64,000 nt of DNA from Cellulomonas fulva (GCF_018531375.1 NZ_JAHBOH010000001.1:2999885-3063884), one strand, 5' to 3'. Counted from the first letter of the stretch, positions 24,140 to 33,019 are shown. Notes: generated from the sequence alone by a model not told the origin. Numbers and translations: made by a program.

Positions 24140-25381
24140 ATGGCAACACCGCGCGTCCTGGCCATCGTCCTCGCAGGTGGCGAGGGCAAGCGACTCATGC
24201 CGCTCACGGCGCACCGGGCCAAGCCCGCCGTGCCCTTCGGCGGCATCTACCGGTTGGTCGACTTCGCGCTGTCGAACGTCATCAACTCGCACTACCTGCA
24301 CGTGATCGTGCTGACGCAGTACAAGTCGCACAGCCTGGACCGGCACGTCTCGAAGACGTGGCGCATGTCGGCCCTGCTCGGCAACTACGTGGCCGCCGTC
24401 CCCGCGCAGCAGCGCGTCGGCAAGCACTGGTACCTGGGCTCCGCGGACGCGATCTACCAGTGCCTGAACATCATCGACGACGAGCGCCCCGACATCGTCG
24501 TCGTGGTCGGCGCCGACCACGTCTACCGCATGGACTTCTCCCAGATGGTCGACGCCCACATCGAGTCGGGCGCCGAGCTGACCGTCGCAGGGATCCGCCA
24601 GCCCATCGGCGAGGCGGACCAGTTCGGCGTCATCGAGACCGACCCGAAGGACCCGACCCGCATCGCCGCGTTCCGCGAGAAGCCGTCGGACCCCGTGGGG
24701 CTGCCGGACTCCCCGGGCGAGGTGCTCGCGTCCATGGGCAACTACGTGATGAACGCGGACGCGCTCATCCGCGCGGTCACCGAGGACGCGCAGAACGTCA
24801 ACAGCCGGCACGACATGGGCGGCGACATCGTCCCCGCGTTCGTCGAGCGCGGCACGGCCGGCGTCTACGACTTCATCCGCAACGACATCCCCGGCTCGAC
24901 CCCCCGCGACCGGGACTACTGGCGGGACGTCGGGACGATCGACGCGTTCTACGAGGCGAACATCGACCTCATCGCGGTCGAGCCGGTCTTCAACCTCTAC
25001 AACGACGACTGGCCGCTGCACACCGGGTACACCGGCCTGCCGCCGGCCAAGTTCGTCCACGCGGGCGCCGGTCGCCTGGGCCACGCGGCGGACTCGATCG
25101 TGTCGCCGGGCGTCGTCGTCTCGGGTGCCACCGTCTCCGGCTCCGTCCTGTCCCCCGGGATCCGCCTGCACTCGTGGGCGCAGGTGACCGACTCCGTCCT
25201 CATGGACGGCGTGCAGGTCAGCAGGTACGCGCAGGTGCACCGCGCCATCCTCGACAAGAACGTGATCGTGCCCGAGCGCGCGCGGATCGGCCTGGACCAC
25301 GAGCACGACCGGGCGCGCGGCTTCACCGTCACGGACTCCGGCATCACCGTGGTGCCCAAGGGCTCGATCATCACCGACTGA
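24140..25381 (+). CDS. glgC: Glucose-1-phosphate adenylyltransferase
   Basis: A 413-residue ADP-glucose pyrophosphorylase, full length. The nucleotide-binding loop is [15 protein letters not shown], followed by the substrate Lys in [11 protein letters not shown]. Other signatures are [36 protein letters not shown] and [18 protein letters not shown]. The C-terminal third is the left-handed beta-helix typical of the family. It makes ADP-glucose for the divergent GlgA, the first committed step of glycogen or alpha-glucan synthesis. The family is usually allosterically controlled by glycolytic intermediates. Confidence 0.97.
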   Translation: MATPRVLAIVLAGGEGKRLMPLTAHRAKPAVPFGGIYRLVDFALSNVINSHYLHVIVLTQYKSHSLDRHVSKTWRMSALLGNYVAAVPAQQRVGKHWYLGSADAIYQCLNIIDDERPDIVVVVGADHVYRMDFSQMVDAHIESGAELTVAGIRQPIGEADQFGVIETDPKDPTRIAAFREKPSDPVGLPDSPGEVLASMGNYVMNADALIRAVTEDAQNVNSRHDMGGDIVPAFVERGTAGVYDFIRNDIPGSTPRDRDYWRDVGTIDAFYEANIDLIAVEPVFNLYNDDWPLHTGYTGLPPAKFVHAGAGRLGHAADSIVSPGVVVSGATVSGSVLSPGIRLHSWAQVTDSVLMDGVQVSRYAQVHRAILDKNVIVPERARIGLDHEHDRARGFTVTDSGITVVPKGSIITD

Positions 25382-25446
25382 CGGTCTCGACCGATCGACC
25401 ATCCGCCACCGACCGGGCAGCGCGGACGGCCGGGCTCCGGTCCCAC

Positions 25447-25452
25447 TACCCT
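25447..25452 (+). promoter_or_regulatory. -10 box TACCCT of serB (leaderless)
   Basis: TACCCT ends 6 bases before the GTG at 25459. Confidence 0.5.
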
Positions 25453-25458
25453 CCTGCC

Positions 25459-26106
25459 GTGACCCGCACCCCCGCCGCCGGCCTGCTCGTGATGGACGTC
25501 GACTCCACGCTCATCACGGGCGAGGTGATCGAGATGCTCGCGGACCACGCGGGGTCCCGCGCGCTGGTCACCGAGATCACCGAGCGTGCCATGCGCGGCG
25601 AGCTCGACTTCGCGGCGTCGCTCCACGAGCGCGTCGCGACGCTCGCCGGGCTGCCGACGAGCGTGCTCGACGAGGTCCTGGCGGCCATCGAGCTCTCCCC
25701 CGGCGCGCGCGAGCTCGTCGCCGCGGTCCAGGAGCGCGGCTGGGCCGTCGGCCTGGTCTCGGGTGGCTTCGTGGAGCTCGTCGGGCCGCTCGCCGCGTCG
25801 CTGGGGATCACGCTGTTCCGCGCCAACGCGCTCGAGGTGGCGGACGGGCGGCTCACCGGCCGCGTCACGGGTCCCGTCGTGGACCGCGCGGCCAAGGCCG
25901 TCGCGCTGCGGGACTACGCCGGCGCCGTGGGCGTCGACGTCGCGCGGGCGGTCGCGATCGGGGACGGCGCCAACGACCTCGACATGCTGACCGCCGCAGG
26001 GTTCGGCATCGCGTTCAACGCCAAGCCCGTGGTCGCCGCGCAGGCGGACGCCGTGCTCGGCTCGCGGCTCGACGAGGCGCTCGCGCTGCCCCCGTTCGCG
26101 GCCTGA
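25459..26106 (+). CDS. serB: Phosphoserine phosphatase
   Basis: A 215-residue HAD-superfamily enzyme catalysing the last step of serine synthesis. HAD motif I is LLVMDVDSTLI with the nucleophile Asp. Motif II is WAVGLVSGGFVELVGPLA. The motif III lysine lies in VDRAAKAVALRDYA, and motif IV is AIGDGANDLDMLTAAGFGIA. The length fits the SerB form without an ACT domain. The start is a GTG in a leaderless arrangement. The gene stands alone and converges with the SixA-type phosphatase gene, leaving 10 bases between the stops. Confidence 0.95.
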   Translation: MTRTPAAGLLVMDVDSTLITGEVIEMLADHAGSRALVTEITERAMRGELDFAASLHERVATLAGLPTSVLDEVLAAIELSPGARELVAAVQERGWAVGLVSGGFVELVGPLAASLGITLFRANALEVADGRLTGRVTGPVVDRAAKAVALRDYAGAVGVDVARAVAIGDGANDLDMLTAAGFGIAFNAKPVVAAQADAVLGSRLDEALALPPFAA

Positions 26107-26116
26107 CGCGCCCCGG

Positions 26117-26626
26117 TCAGTCCGGTGTGACCAGCCGCAGCAGCCGACCCGTGCGCGGCGCGACCCCGGCCCACGGCCCGTCGAGCTCGAGCCACGACCA
26201 CGAGGCCGTGGGCACTCCGACCTGCACGCGCGCGACGGCGCCCTCGTCGGAGCCGGGGCCGGCGATGGTGGCGGCGGCGTGGGACATGGTGGGCTCGTGC
26301 CCGACGACGACGAGCGTGCCCACCTCGTCGGGCGCGGTCGCCAGGAGCGCGATCAGCGAGCGCACCCCGGCCTCGTAGACGTCGTCGAGGTAGCGCACCG
26401 GCGGCTCGAGGCCTGCCGCCTGGCGCACCAGGTCCCACGTCTGGCGGGTGCGGACGCTCGACGAGCACCACACGAGGTCGGGCGTGACCCCCTCCGCGGC
26501 GAGCGCCGCGCCCACGCGCCCGCACTGCCGGCGGCCGGCGAGCGCGAGCGGGCGGTCGTGGTCGGGCATGCCGTCGGGGTGCTCGGCCTTGGCGTGCCGC
26601 AGCAGGACCAGACGTCGGGTCGTCAC
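26117..26626 (-). CDS. SixA-type histidine phosphatase
   Basis: A 169-residue histidine phosphatase. The catalytic His is in LVLLRHAKAEHP (an RHA form of the RHG motif), with later conserved Arg/His in CSSSVRTRQTWDL and LVVVGHEPTMSHAAATI. Such proteins remove phosphate from phosphohistidine residues or small substrates; the substrate is unknown. The start GTG at 26626 (VTTRRLVLLRH) is preferred over an upstream ATG because it places the catalytic motif at residue 10, as is usual. Confidence 0.9.
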   Translation of the reverse strand: MTTRRLVLLRHAKAEHPDGMPDHDRPLALAGRRQCGRVGAALAAEGVTPDLVWCSSSVRTRQTWDLVRQAAGLEPPVRYLDDVYEAGVRSLIALLATAPDEVGTLVVVGHEPTMSHAAATIAGPGSDEGAVARVQVGVPTASWSWLELDGPWAGVAPRTGRLLRLVTPD

Positions 26627-26678
26627 GCGCCCAGCGTGCCATCTGACCCGCGGCGGCACCAACGTCCCGCGGGCAGCG

Positions 26679-27125
26679 TCAGCGCGCGTGCGCGCCCGGC
26701 GCCCAGTGGAGCGAGCTCACGATGCCGGTCCGGCCGAGCGCGTCGACGTCGTCGGGGGTCAGGAGCAGCACCTCGGCGCCGGCACCGACCATCGGCGCGG
26801 ACGCGAGCGGGTGGGCCGGCGCCGCGCGGCGACCACGCTCCCCACCTCCGGTCGCCGGGCTCGTCGCGACCGCCCCGGCGGTCTGCACGGACGCCTGCGC
26901 GAGCCGCTCGTACCGGTCGCCCACGCGCTCGTCGCCCGCGGGCGGTGCCAGGACGCCCGCGGCGGTGAGCGCCGCGTGCGCGTCGGCGAGGTAGCTCTCC
27001 CGGACCCACTGCGCCCACACGGGCAGCGCGTCGAAGCGCAGCCCGGTGTGCGCCGAGCGGCGCTCGAACAGCGCACGCGCGGCCCGCTCCACGAGCTCCG
27101 CCGCGTCCTGCGGCCGCACGTCCAT
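26679..27125 (-). CDS. Hypothetical protein
   Basis: A 148-residue protein; no family is recognised. The first half is helical and charged (ELVERAARALFERRSAH, WVRESYLADAHAALTAAGV). The second half is Gly/Ala/Pro-rich, and the end (VLLLTPDDVDALGRTGIVSS) looks folded again. The ATG at 27125 has a strong AGGGGGAG ribosome site. It is transcribed away from fabI with about 50 bases between it and the phosphatase gene. There is no signal peptide. Confidence 0.7.
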   Translation of the reverse strand: MDVRPQDAAELVERAARALFERRSAHTGLRFDALPVWAQWVRESYLADAHAALTAAGVLAPPAGDERVGDRYERLAQASVQTAGAVATSPATGGGERGRRAAPAHPLASAPMVGAGAEVLLLTPDDVDALGRTGIVSSLHWAPGAHAR

Positions 27126-27242
27126 GGCACTCCCCCTGGTCGATCCTGCGCGGACGTCCTGCCCATCGGCAGGGCGCCCGCGCATGTGACCGGTTCGAGG
27201 AGCCCTCACGCCCGTGCCCGGGCGGTGACGGTCAGGCGCGGG

Positions 27243-28013
27243 TCACTGCCCCATCGCGTGCACGCCGCCGTCGACGTGCACGATCTCGCCGGTGGTCGCC
27301 GGGAACCAGTCGGAGAGCAGGGCCGCGACCGCGCGCGCGGTGGGCTCGGGGTCGGTGACGTCCCAGCCCAGCGGGGCGCGCGTGCTCCAGTTCGCCTCCA
27401 TCGCCTCGAAGCCCGGGATGGACTTGGCGGCGGTGGTGCGGATCGGGCCGGCGGAGACCAGGTTCACGCGCACGCCCGACGAGCCGAGGTCGCGCGCCAG
27501 GTAGCGCGACGTCGACTCGAACGCGGCCTTGGCCACGCCCATCCAGTCGTAGACCGGCCACGCGAACTTGGCGTCGAACGTCAGGCCGACGATCGACCCG
27601 CCCCCGGTGAGCAGCGGCTGGGCCGCGACCGCGAGGGACTTGAGCGAGTACGCCGAGACCTCGAGCGCCGTGGCGACGTCGGCCCACTCCCCCGCCAGGA
27701 AGTTGCCGCCCATGACGGACTGCGGCGCGAAGCCGATGGAGTGCACCACCCCGTCGAGGTGGTCGAGACCGGCCTCGCGGACGCGGCCCGCGAGCGCCGC
27801 GAGGTCGTCGGCGTCGGTCACGTCGAGCTGGACGACCGGTGCCTCGACCGGCAGCCGCCGCGCGATCACCTGGGTCAGGCGGAACTGGCGCCCGAACGAG
27901 GTGAGCACCACCTCGGCGCCCTCCTCCTGCGCGAGGCGGGCGACGTGGAACGCGATCGAGCCGTCCGTCAGGACGCCGGTGATCAGGAGCTTCTTGCCGG
28001 TGAGCAGGCCCAT
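27243..28013 (-). CDS. fabI: Enoyl-[acyl-carrier-protein] reductase, InhA type
   Basis: A 256-residue short-chain reductase that completes each cycle of type II fatty-acid elongation. It starts GKKLLITGVLTDGSIAFHVA, close to the InhA cofactor loop (GxxTDxSIAxH). The catalytic pair is Y155 and K162 in VYDWMGVAKAAFES, the Y-x6-K spacing of enoyl reductases. SAGPIRTTAAKSIPGF is the substrate-loop region. It lies 37 bases after fabG with AGGAAGAGAG upstream of the ATG, the same order as mycobacterial mabA-inhA. NADH dependence is inferred from the family. Confidence 0.95.
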   Translation of the reverse strand: MGLLTGKKLLITGVLTDGSIAFHVARLAQEEGAEVVLTSFGRQFRLTQVIARRLPVEAPVVQLDVTDADDLAALAGRVREAGLDHLDGVVHSIGFAPQSVMGGNFLAGEWADVATALEVSAYSLKSLAVAAQPLLTGGGSIVGLTFDAKFAWPVYDWMGVAKAAFESTSRYLARDLGSSGVRVNLVSAGPIRTTAAKSIPGFEAMEANWSTRAPLGWDVTDPEPTARAVAALLSDWFPATTGEIVHVDGGVHAMGQ

Positions 28014-28050
28014 GGCCGGTCTCTCTTCCTGGAGTGCTGGTGAGGGGAGG

Positions 28051-28812
28051 TCAGTGGCCCATGCCGAGGCCGCCGTCGACCGGCAGCACCGCGCCGGAGA
28101 CGTAGCCCGCGGCGGGCGACGCGAGGAACTCGACCGCCGCCGCGACCTCGTCGGGCTGCGCGAACCGGCCCGCGGGGATGGCGGCCTTGTAGGAGGTCTG
28201 CGTCGCCTCGGGCAGCGCGCGCGTCATGTCGGTGTCGATGAAGCCGGGCGCGACCACGTTGGCGGTGATGCCCCGGCCGCCGAGCTCGCGCGTGATCGAG
28301 CGGGCCATGCCGACCAGCGCGGCCTTCGACGCCGCGTAGTTGACCTGGCCCGGACCGCCGTAGAGGCCGACCACGGACGAGATCAGCACGATCCGGCCCC
28401 GGCGCATCCGGATCATGCCCTTGCTCGCGCGCCGCACGCAGCGGAACGCGCCCTTGAGGTTGACGTCCAGGACCTCGTCGAACTCCTCGTCGGACATCCG
28501 CATGAGGAGCTGGTCTCGCGTCACGCCGGCGTTCGCGACGAGCACCTCGACCGGGCCGAGCTCGGCCTCGACCGCCGTGAACGCCGCGTCGACCGACGCC
28601 GTGTCGCGCACGTCGGCGACGAACCCGTGCACGCCGTCCGGGAGGTCGCCGGAGCGGTAGATCGTCGCGACCCGGTCGCCCGCGGCGACGAAGCGCTCGG
28701 CGATCGCCCGGCCGATGCCGCGGTTCGCCCCGGTCACCAGGACGACGCGGGGCTCGGGAGCCGCCGGGCCGGTCGTCGCGTCGGCGGTCGTCTTGTCGGA
28801 AGTCTCAGGCAC
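28051..28812 (-). CDS. fabG: 3-oxoacyl-[acyl-carrier-protein] reductase (MabA type)
   Basis: A 253-residue classical short-chain dehydrogenase. The cofactor loop is VVLVTGANRGIGRAIAERF, NAG is in LVANAGVTRDQLLMRM, the catalytic Ser is in GRIVLISSVVG, and Tyr/Lys are in VNYAASKAALVGMA. It reduces beta-ketoacyl-ACP in fatty-acid synthesis. An acidic/Thr-rich extension of about 20 residues precedes the fold. The start is a GTG at 28812, 8 bases after TAGCGT, so the message is probably leaderless. fabI follows in the same operon. Confidence 0.95.
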   Translation of the reverse strand: MPETSDKTTADATTGPAAPEPRVVLVTGANRGIGRAIAERFVAAGDRVATIYRSGDLPDGVHGFVADVRDTASVDAAFTAVEAELGPVEVLVANAGVTRDQLLMRMSDEEFDEVLDVNLKGAFRCVRRASKGMIRMRRGRIVLISSVVGLYGGPGQVNYAASKAALVGMARSITRELGGRGITANVVAPGFIDTDMTRALPEATQTSYKAAIPAGRFAQPDEVAAAVEFLASPAAGYVSGAVLPVDGGLGMGH

Positions 28813-28820
28813 GGGACACG

Positions 28821-28826
28821 ACGCTA
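28821..28826 (-). promoter_or_regulatory. -10 box TAGCGT of fabG-fabI (leaderless)
   Basis: TAGCGT on the minus strand ends 8 bases before the GTG at 28812. A divergent TACGAT for the next gene lies at 29002-29007. Confidence 0.45.
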
Positions 28827-29001
28827 GCCGAGGCGACGTGCTCGTCGGGGCACCGGCGCGGCACAGGTTGCGGCCGGACGGTTGTGGGACGCGCACAAGT
28901 GGCCGGCCGGCGGCGTGACGTCCGCCACGCGCGGGGCGTCGCCGTGCGCGCGACCCCGCGCGCGACGCCGTCCCGGGCACCCCGGCACCGACGATCGGAC
29001 T

Positions 29002-29007
29002 TACGAT
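29002..29007 (+). promoter_or_regulatory. -10 box TACGAT (leaderless) of the DUF3099-SURF1 cluster
   Basis: TACGAT ends 6 bases before the GTG at 29014. Confidence 0.5.
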
Positions 29008-29013
29008 CGAACG

Positions 29014-29334
29014 GTGAGCACACGCCGCGAGCCCGAGGTGCACCGCATCACCGCGGCGCCCGAGCCCCTCGCCGTCGACGTGGCGCGGCGCCAGCAGCGG
29101 TACCTGATCCAGATGGGGATCCGTGTGGTCTGCTTCCTGGTGGCCGTCGTGACGTGGTCGCACGCGCCGCTGTGGCTGTCGCTGGTGCTCATCGTGGCCG
29201 CCGTCGTGCTGCCGTACGTCGCCGTCATCTTCGCGAACGCCGGCCGGGAGCGCCGCGACGAGCCCGAGCCGTTCGTCGACCCGCGGATGATCGGCGGCGG
29301 GCCCCGGCACGACGAGCTGGGCGGTGGCCGGTGA
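29014..29334 (+). CDS. DUF3099-type small membrane protein
   Basis: A 106-residue protein with two membrane segments (IRVVCFLVAVVTW, then LWLSLVLIVAAVVLPYVAVIFA) between a hydrophilic N-terminus and an acidic/Gly-rich C-terminus. The pattern PLAVDVARRQQRYLIQMGIR before the first segment is characteristic of actinobacterial DUF3099 proteins. Function is unknown. The GTG start at 29014 follows a leaderless -10 box. Its stop overlaps the next start (GTGA), coupling it to the Cys/His protein upstream of SURF1. Confidence 0.8.
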   Translation: MSTRREPEVHRITAAPEPLAVDVARRQQRYLIQMGIRVVCFLVAVVTWSHAPLWLSLVLIVAAVVLPYVAVIFANAGRERRDEPEPFVDPRMIGGGPRHDELGGGR

Positions 29335-29570
29335 GCCTGTTCGCGCCGGACCCGGTCGACGAGGCCGTCTGCTCGGCGCGCGGCTGCCGCGCCGACGCCG
29401 CGTGGGCGCTCCTGTGGAACAACCCGAAGCTGCACACGGCCGAGCGGCGCAAGGTGTGGCTCGCGTGCGACGACCACCGCGAGCACCTCACCCAGTTCCT
29501 CGACGTGCGCGGCTTCCTGCGCGACACCGTGCCCGTCGACGAGCTCGACGCCGGCGCCACGGCACCGTGA
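29331..29570 (+). CDS. Small Cys/His protein upstream of SURF1
   Basis: A 79-residue protein with C14-x4-C19 and C46-x2-H49-x2-H52, a spacing that could bind one metal ion such as zinc. The middle helix (AWALLWNNPKLHTAERRKVW) and the end (TQFLDVRGFLRDTVPV) look conserved. No named family is recognised. The GTG start overlaps the stop of the DUF3099 gene by 4 bases, and SURF1 starts 43 bases after its stop. Co-occurrence with SURF1 makes a role near cytochrome oxidase assembly possible but unproven. Confidence 0.75.
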   Translation: MSLFAPDPVDEAVCSARGCRADAAWALLWNNPKLHTAERRKVWLACDDHREHLTQFLDVRGFLRDTVPVDELDAGATAP

Positions 29571-29613
29571 CCGACCCCGTGCACCGCCCGACGAGCCCGC
29601 CCGCGAGCACCGC

Positions 29614-30510
29614 ATGACGCTCACCCCCGCGCGGCGGCGTGCCGTCGGGCTCGTGCTGGTCGGCGTCGTCGTCGCGACCGTGTGCGTGTTCCTCGGTCGT
29701 TGGCAGTGGCACCGGCACGAGTGGCGCGACGCCCAGATCGCGATCGCGGAGTCCAACTACGACGCCGATCCCGTGCCGCTCGACCAGGTGGTCGACGGCC
29801 CCGCGGACGCGCTCCCCGACGACGAGCAGTGGCGCCCCGTCACGGTCACCGGGCACTACCTCGACGCGACGGTGCTGCTGCGCAACCGGCCGGTCGACGG
29901 CAACCCGGCGTACCACGTCGTCGTCCCGTTCGTCGTGGCCGGCACCCAGGACGTCCTGGTGGTCGACCGCGGCTGGGTCCCCACCGGCGAGGACGCGAGC
30001 GAGAGCGTCGAGGTCCCCGCGGCACCCGCCGGCCAGATCACGCTCGTCGTGCGGCTGCGGACGGCCGAGAACCCCTCGAGCCGCGCGCCCGGCGACGGCT
30101 GGGTGCACGCCCTCGCGCCCGGCCAGGTCCTCACCGCGGCCGACGCCGCGGTCCCCGGTGCGCTGTACACCGGCCTGTACGGCCAGCGGGTGTCCGAGGA
30201 CCCGGCACCCGCGCAGGTCCCGGGCGCGCTCCCGCCGCCCGACCTCGACCCGGGATCGCACCTGTCCTACGCGTTCCAGTGGTGGGTGTTCTCGCTCGGC
30301 GCGCTCCTGGGCTTCTGCTGGCTCGCCCGCCGCGAGGTCGTCGAGGAGCGCGACGGACCCCTCGTCCTGCCGCACGCCGCGCCCCGGCCCGACGAGCCGG
30401 CGGACACGCCCGTCTCCCCCGCCCCACGGCGCCGGCGCAAGGAGGGCCGCGCGGAGGCCGAGGAGGACGCGCTCATCGAGGCCCAGCTCGGCACGCCGCC
30501 CGACCGCTAG
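29614..30510 (+). CDS. SURF1-family cytochrome oxidase assembly protein
   Basis: A 298-residue protein with the SURF1 plan: an N-terminal membrane segment ending FLGRWQWHRHEWRD (the GxWQ motif), a periplasmic-side domain with WRPVTVTGHYLD, VLLRNRPVDGNPAYHVVVP and VVDRGWVPTG, and a C-terminal membrane segment LSYAFQWWVFSLGALLGFCW. SURF1 proteins assist heme a insertion into aa3 oxidases. ctaA, the heme A synthase, lies 15 kb away in the same window. A charged 60-residue tail follows the last membrane segment. The gene converges on the ABC-F gene with only 10 bases between stops. Confidence 0.92.
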   Translation: MTLTPARRRAVGLVLVGVVVATVCVFLGRWQWHRHEWRDAQIAIAESNYDADPVPLDQVVDGPADALPDDEQWRPVTVTGHYLDATVLLRNRPVDGNPAYHVVVPFVVAGTQDVLVVDRGWVPTGEDASESVEVPAAPAGQITLVVRLRTAENPSSRAPGDGWVHALAPGQVLTAADAAVPGALYTGLYGQRVSEDPAPAQVPGALPPPDLDPGSHLSYAFQWWVFSLGALLGFCWLARREVVEERDGPLVLPHAAPRPDEPADTPVSPAPRRRRKEGRAEAEEDALIEAQLGTPPDR

Positions 30511-30520
30511 CCGCGCCCGC

Positions 30521-32119
30521 TCAGGCGAGCGTGATGAGGTCCAGGTAGTCCGCGTTCCAGAGGTCCTCGTCGCCGTCCGGCAGGAGCAGCACGCGCTCGG
30601 GGTCGAGCGCCGCGACGGCGCCCTCGTCGTGGCTCACCAGGACGACGGCGCCCTGGTAGCCGCGCAGCGCCGCCAGGATCTCCTCGCGGCTGGCCGGGTC
30701 CAGGTTGTTCGTCGGCTCGTCGAGCAGCAGCACGTTCGCGGCGGACACGACGAGGGCGGCGAGCGCGAGGCGCGTCTTCTCGCCACCGGAGAGCACGCGC
30801 GCCGGCTTGTCCGCGTCGTCGCCCGAGAAGAGGAACGAGCCGAGCACCGAGCGCACCTGCGTGTCGGTGAGGTCCGGCGCGGCCGAGCGCAGGTTCTCGA
30901 CGACCGTGCGGTCCAGGTCGAGCGTCTCGTGCTCCTGCGCGTAGTAGCCGAGCTTGAGGCCGTGCCCGGCGTGCACCTCGCCCGTGTCGGGCTTCTCGAG
31001 GCCGGACAGCAGCCGCAGCAGCGTCGTCTTGCCCGCGCCGTTGAGCCCCAGCACGACGACCTTCGAGCCCCGGTCGATCGCCAGGTCGACCCCGGTGAAG
31101 ACCTCCTGCGAGCCATAGGACTTCGACAGGTCGGACGCCGTGATGGGCGTGCGCCCGCACGGCGCCGGGTCCGGGAACCGCAGGCGCGCGACCTTGTCGC
31201 TGACCCGGGCCTCCTCGAGCCCCGACAGCATCTTCTCGGCACGCCGCGCCATGTTCTGCGCCGCGACGGCCTTGGTCGCCTTCGCGCGCATCTTGTCCGC
31301 CTGCGCCAGGAGCGCCGAGGCCTTCTTCTCGGCGTTGGCCCGCTCGCGGCGCCGGCGCTTCTCGTCCGTCTCGCGCTGCAGCAGGTACGCGTCCCAACCC
31401 AGGTTGTACTGGTCCAGCGCCGCGCGGTTGGCGTCCAGGTGGAAGACCTTGTTCACCGTGGCGCGCAGCAGCTCGACGTCGTGGGAGATGACCACGAACC
31501 CGCCCGAGTACGAGCGCAGGTAGTCGCGCAGCCAGGCGATCGAGTCCGCGTCGAGGTGGTTCGTCGGCTCGTCCAGCAGCAGGGTGTCCACGCCCGAGAA
31601 CAGGATCCGCGCGAGCTCGACCCGGCGGCGCTGGCCACCCGAGAGCGTGCCGAGCTCCTGGCCCAGCACGCGGTCGTCGAGGCCCAGGTTCGCGGTGATG
31701 CGGTGCGCCTCGGACTCCGCCGCGTAGCCGCCTGCGGCCGTGAAGCGCGCCTCCAGCCGGGAGTAGCGCGCCATCGCCTTCTCGCGCTCCGCGTCGTCCG
31801 TGCTCGCCATCAGCACCTCGGTGGCGCGCATCGCGCGGACGATCTCGTCGAGCCCACGGGCCGAGAGCACCCGGTCCAGCGCGAGCACCGTCAGGTCCCC
31901 CGACGCGGGGTCCTGCGGCAGGTAGCCCACCTCGCCCGAGCGGCTGATCGTGCCGCTGGTCGGCTGGGTCTGGCCCGAGAGCGTCTTGGTCAGCGTCGTC
32001 TTGCCGGCGCCGTTGCGGCCGACGAGCCCGATCCGGTCGCCGGCGGCGATGCGGAACGAGGTCTCGGCGAGGAGCTCGCGGGCGCCGATGCGCAGGCCGA
32101 CGCCTTGGGCAGTGATCAC
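30521..32119 (-). CDS. ABC-F family ATPase
   Basis: A 532-residue protein with two NBDs and no membrane domain. NBD1: Walker A GLVGRNGAGKTTLTKTLSG, signature LSGGQRRRVELARIL, Walker B TLLLDEPTNHLD. A charged linker (ETDEKRRRRERANAEKKAS) joins them. NBD2: Walker A VLGLNGAGKTTLLRLLSG, signature LSGGEKTRLALAALV, Walker B VLLLDEPTNNLD. ABC-F proteins act on the ribosome E site as translation factors or antibiotic-protection factors; the subfamily cannot be assigned by eye. The GTG at 32119 has GGAGG, and TAGGAT at 32183-32178 is a likely -10. Confidence 0.92.
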   Translation of the reverse strand: MITAQGVGLRIGARELLAETSFRIAAGDRIGLVGRNGAGKTTLTKTLSGQTQPTSGTISRSGEVGYLPQDPASGDLTVLALDRVLSARGLDEIVRAMRATEVLMASTDDAEREKAMARYSRLEARFTAAGGYAAESEAHRITANLGLDDRVLGQELGTLSGGQRRRVELARILFSGVDTLLLDEPTNHLDADSIAWLRDYLRSYSGGFVVISHDVELLRATVNKVFHLDANRAALDQYNLGWDAYLLQRETDEKRRRRERANAEKKASALLAQADKMRAKATKAVAAQNMARRAEKMLSGLEEARVSDKVARLRFPDPAPCGRTPITASDLSKSYGSQEVFTGVDLAIDRGSKVVVLGLNGAGKTTLLRLLSGLEKPDTGEVHAGHGLKLGYYAQEHETLDLDRTVVENLRSAAPDLTDTQVRSVLGSFLFSGDDADKPARVLSGGEKTRLALAALVVSAANVLLLDEPTNNLDPASREEILAALRGYQGAVVLVSHDEGAVAALDPERVLLLPDGDEDLWNADYLDLITLA

Positions 32120-32177
32120 GTGGTGGTTTCCTCCGAGAAGCCGGCGCCCGTCTTGGGCGGGCGCACAGGCGCCGTCA

Positions 32178-32183
32178 ATCCTA
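32178..32183 (-). promoter_or_regulatory. -10 box TAGGAT of the ABC-F gene
   Basis: TAGGAT on the minus strand precedes a leader of about 50 bases that carries the GGAGG site. It is back to back with the bioY promoter. Confidence 0.45.
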
Positions 32184-32191
32184 ACGACCGC

Positions 32192-32197
32192 TAGCGT
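32192..32197 (+). promoter_or_regulatory. Candidate -10 box TAGCGT of bioYMN
   Basis: TAGCGT lies 105 bases before the bioY GTG. It would give a leader of roughly 100 bases with GAGGGAG before the start. No clear BirA or BioQ operator was recognised. Confidence 0.35.
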
Positions 32198-32302
32198 CAC
32201 TACCTGCCGACGTCGTCCGGCAGCGCTCTCCCGCCGGCTCCTCCCGCACGACGAGCGCGCGCACGACGAGCAACCGAGCACACGACCCGAGGGAGAACAC
32301 CC

Positions 32303-33019
32303 GTGGCCGACGCACGCGAGCACGACACCCTGACCCAGCCGCCGGCCGCCGACGCCCCGTCGTCGGACCGCACCTTGAACGACGGCACCTCCTCGGACGG
32401 CACCTCCTCGGCCACGACGACGCACGGGCGGCCGCTTCCCCCGCCCGCGGAGCGGGCCCACCCGGTCGCGACCGACCTGGCGCTCGTGAGCGTGTTCGCC
32501 GCGTTCATCGCGGCCAGCGCGCTGGTCCCCGGCATCCCGACGGGGGTCGGGGTGCCGATCACGCTGCAGACGTTCGCGGTGGTCCTCGCGGGGCTGGTGC
32601 TGGGCTGGCGGCGCGGCGGCCTGGCGGCGCTGCTCTACCTCGCCGTCGGCCTCGCGGGCGTGCCGGTGTTCGCCAACGGCTCGGGCGGGCTCGGTGTCCT
32701 GGCCGGCGCGAGCGCGGGCTACCTCGTGGCGTTCCCGCTCGGCGCGGCGCTCGCCGGGCTCCTCGCCAACGGCGCCCGCCACGCGACCGGCGGCGCCCGC
32801 TACCTGGTGCTCGTCGCGAGCGGACTGACCGCGAGCGCGCTGACCATCCACCCGCTGGGCATCGCAGGGATCGCGCTCAACGCGAACCTCTCGGCGCAGG
32901 AGGCGTTCGCCGCGGGCGCGGTGTACTTCCCGGGCGACACGGTCAAGAACCTGCTCGCGGCCGCGGTCGCGCTCGCGGTCTTCGCGCACTACCCCGACCT
33001 GCTGCGCCGGCGCCGCTGA
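32303..33019 (+). CDS. bioY: BioY, biotin-binding S component of an ECF transporter
   Basis: A 238-residue membrane protein. A Ser/Thr/Asp-rich extension of about 50 residues precedes the BioY fold. The fold has VFAAFIAASALVPGIPTGVG, the family motif VGVPITLQTFAVVLAGLVLG, GVPVFANGSGGLGVLAGASA and GYLVAFPLGAALAG. It binds biotin and associates with the ATPase and EcfT encoded just downstream. The GTG start at 32303 has GAGGGAG. The stop overlaps the next start by one base (TGATG). The N-terminal extension may mean that the true start is further in. Confidence 0.93.
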   Translation: MADAREHDTLTQPPAADAPSSDRTLNDGTSSDGTSSATTTHGRPLPPPAERAHPVATDLALVSVFAAFIAASALVPGIPTGVGVPITLQTFAVVLAGLVLGWRRGGLAALLYLAVGLAGVPVFANGSGGLGVLAGASAGYLVAFPLGAALAGLLANGARHATGGARYLVLVASGLTASALTIHPLGIAGIALNANLSAQEAFAAGAVYFPGDTVKNLLAAAVALAVFAHYPDLLRRRR

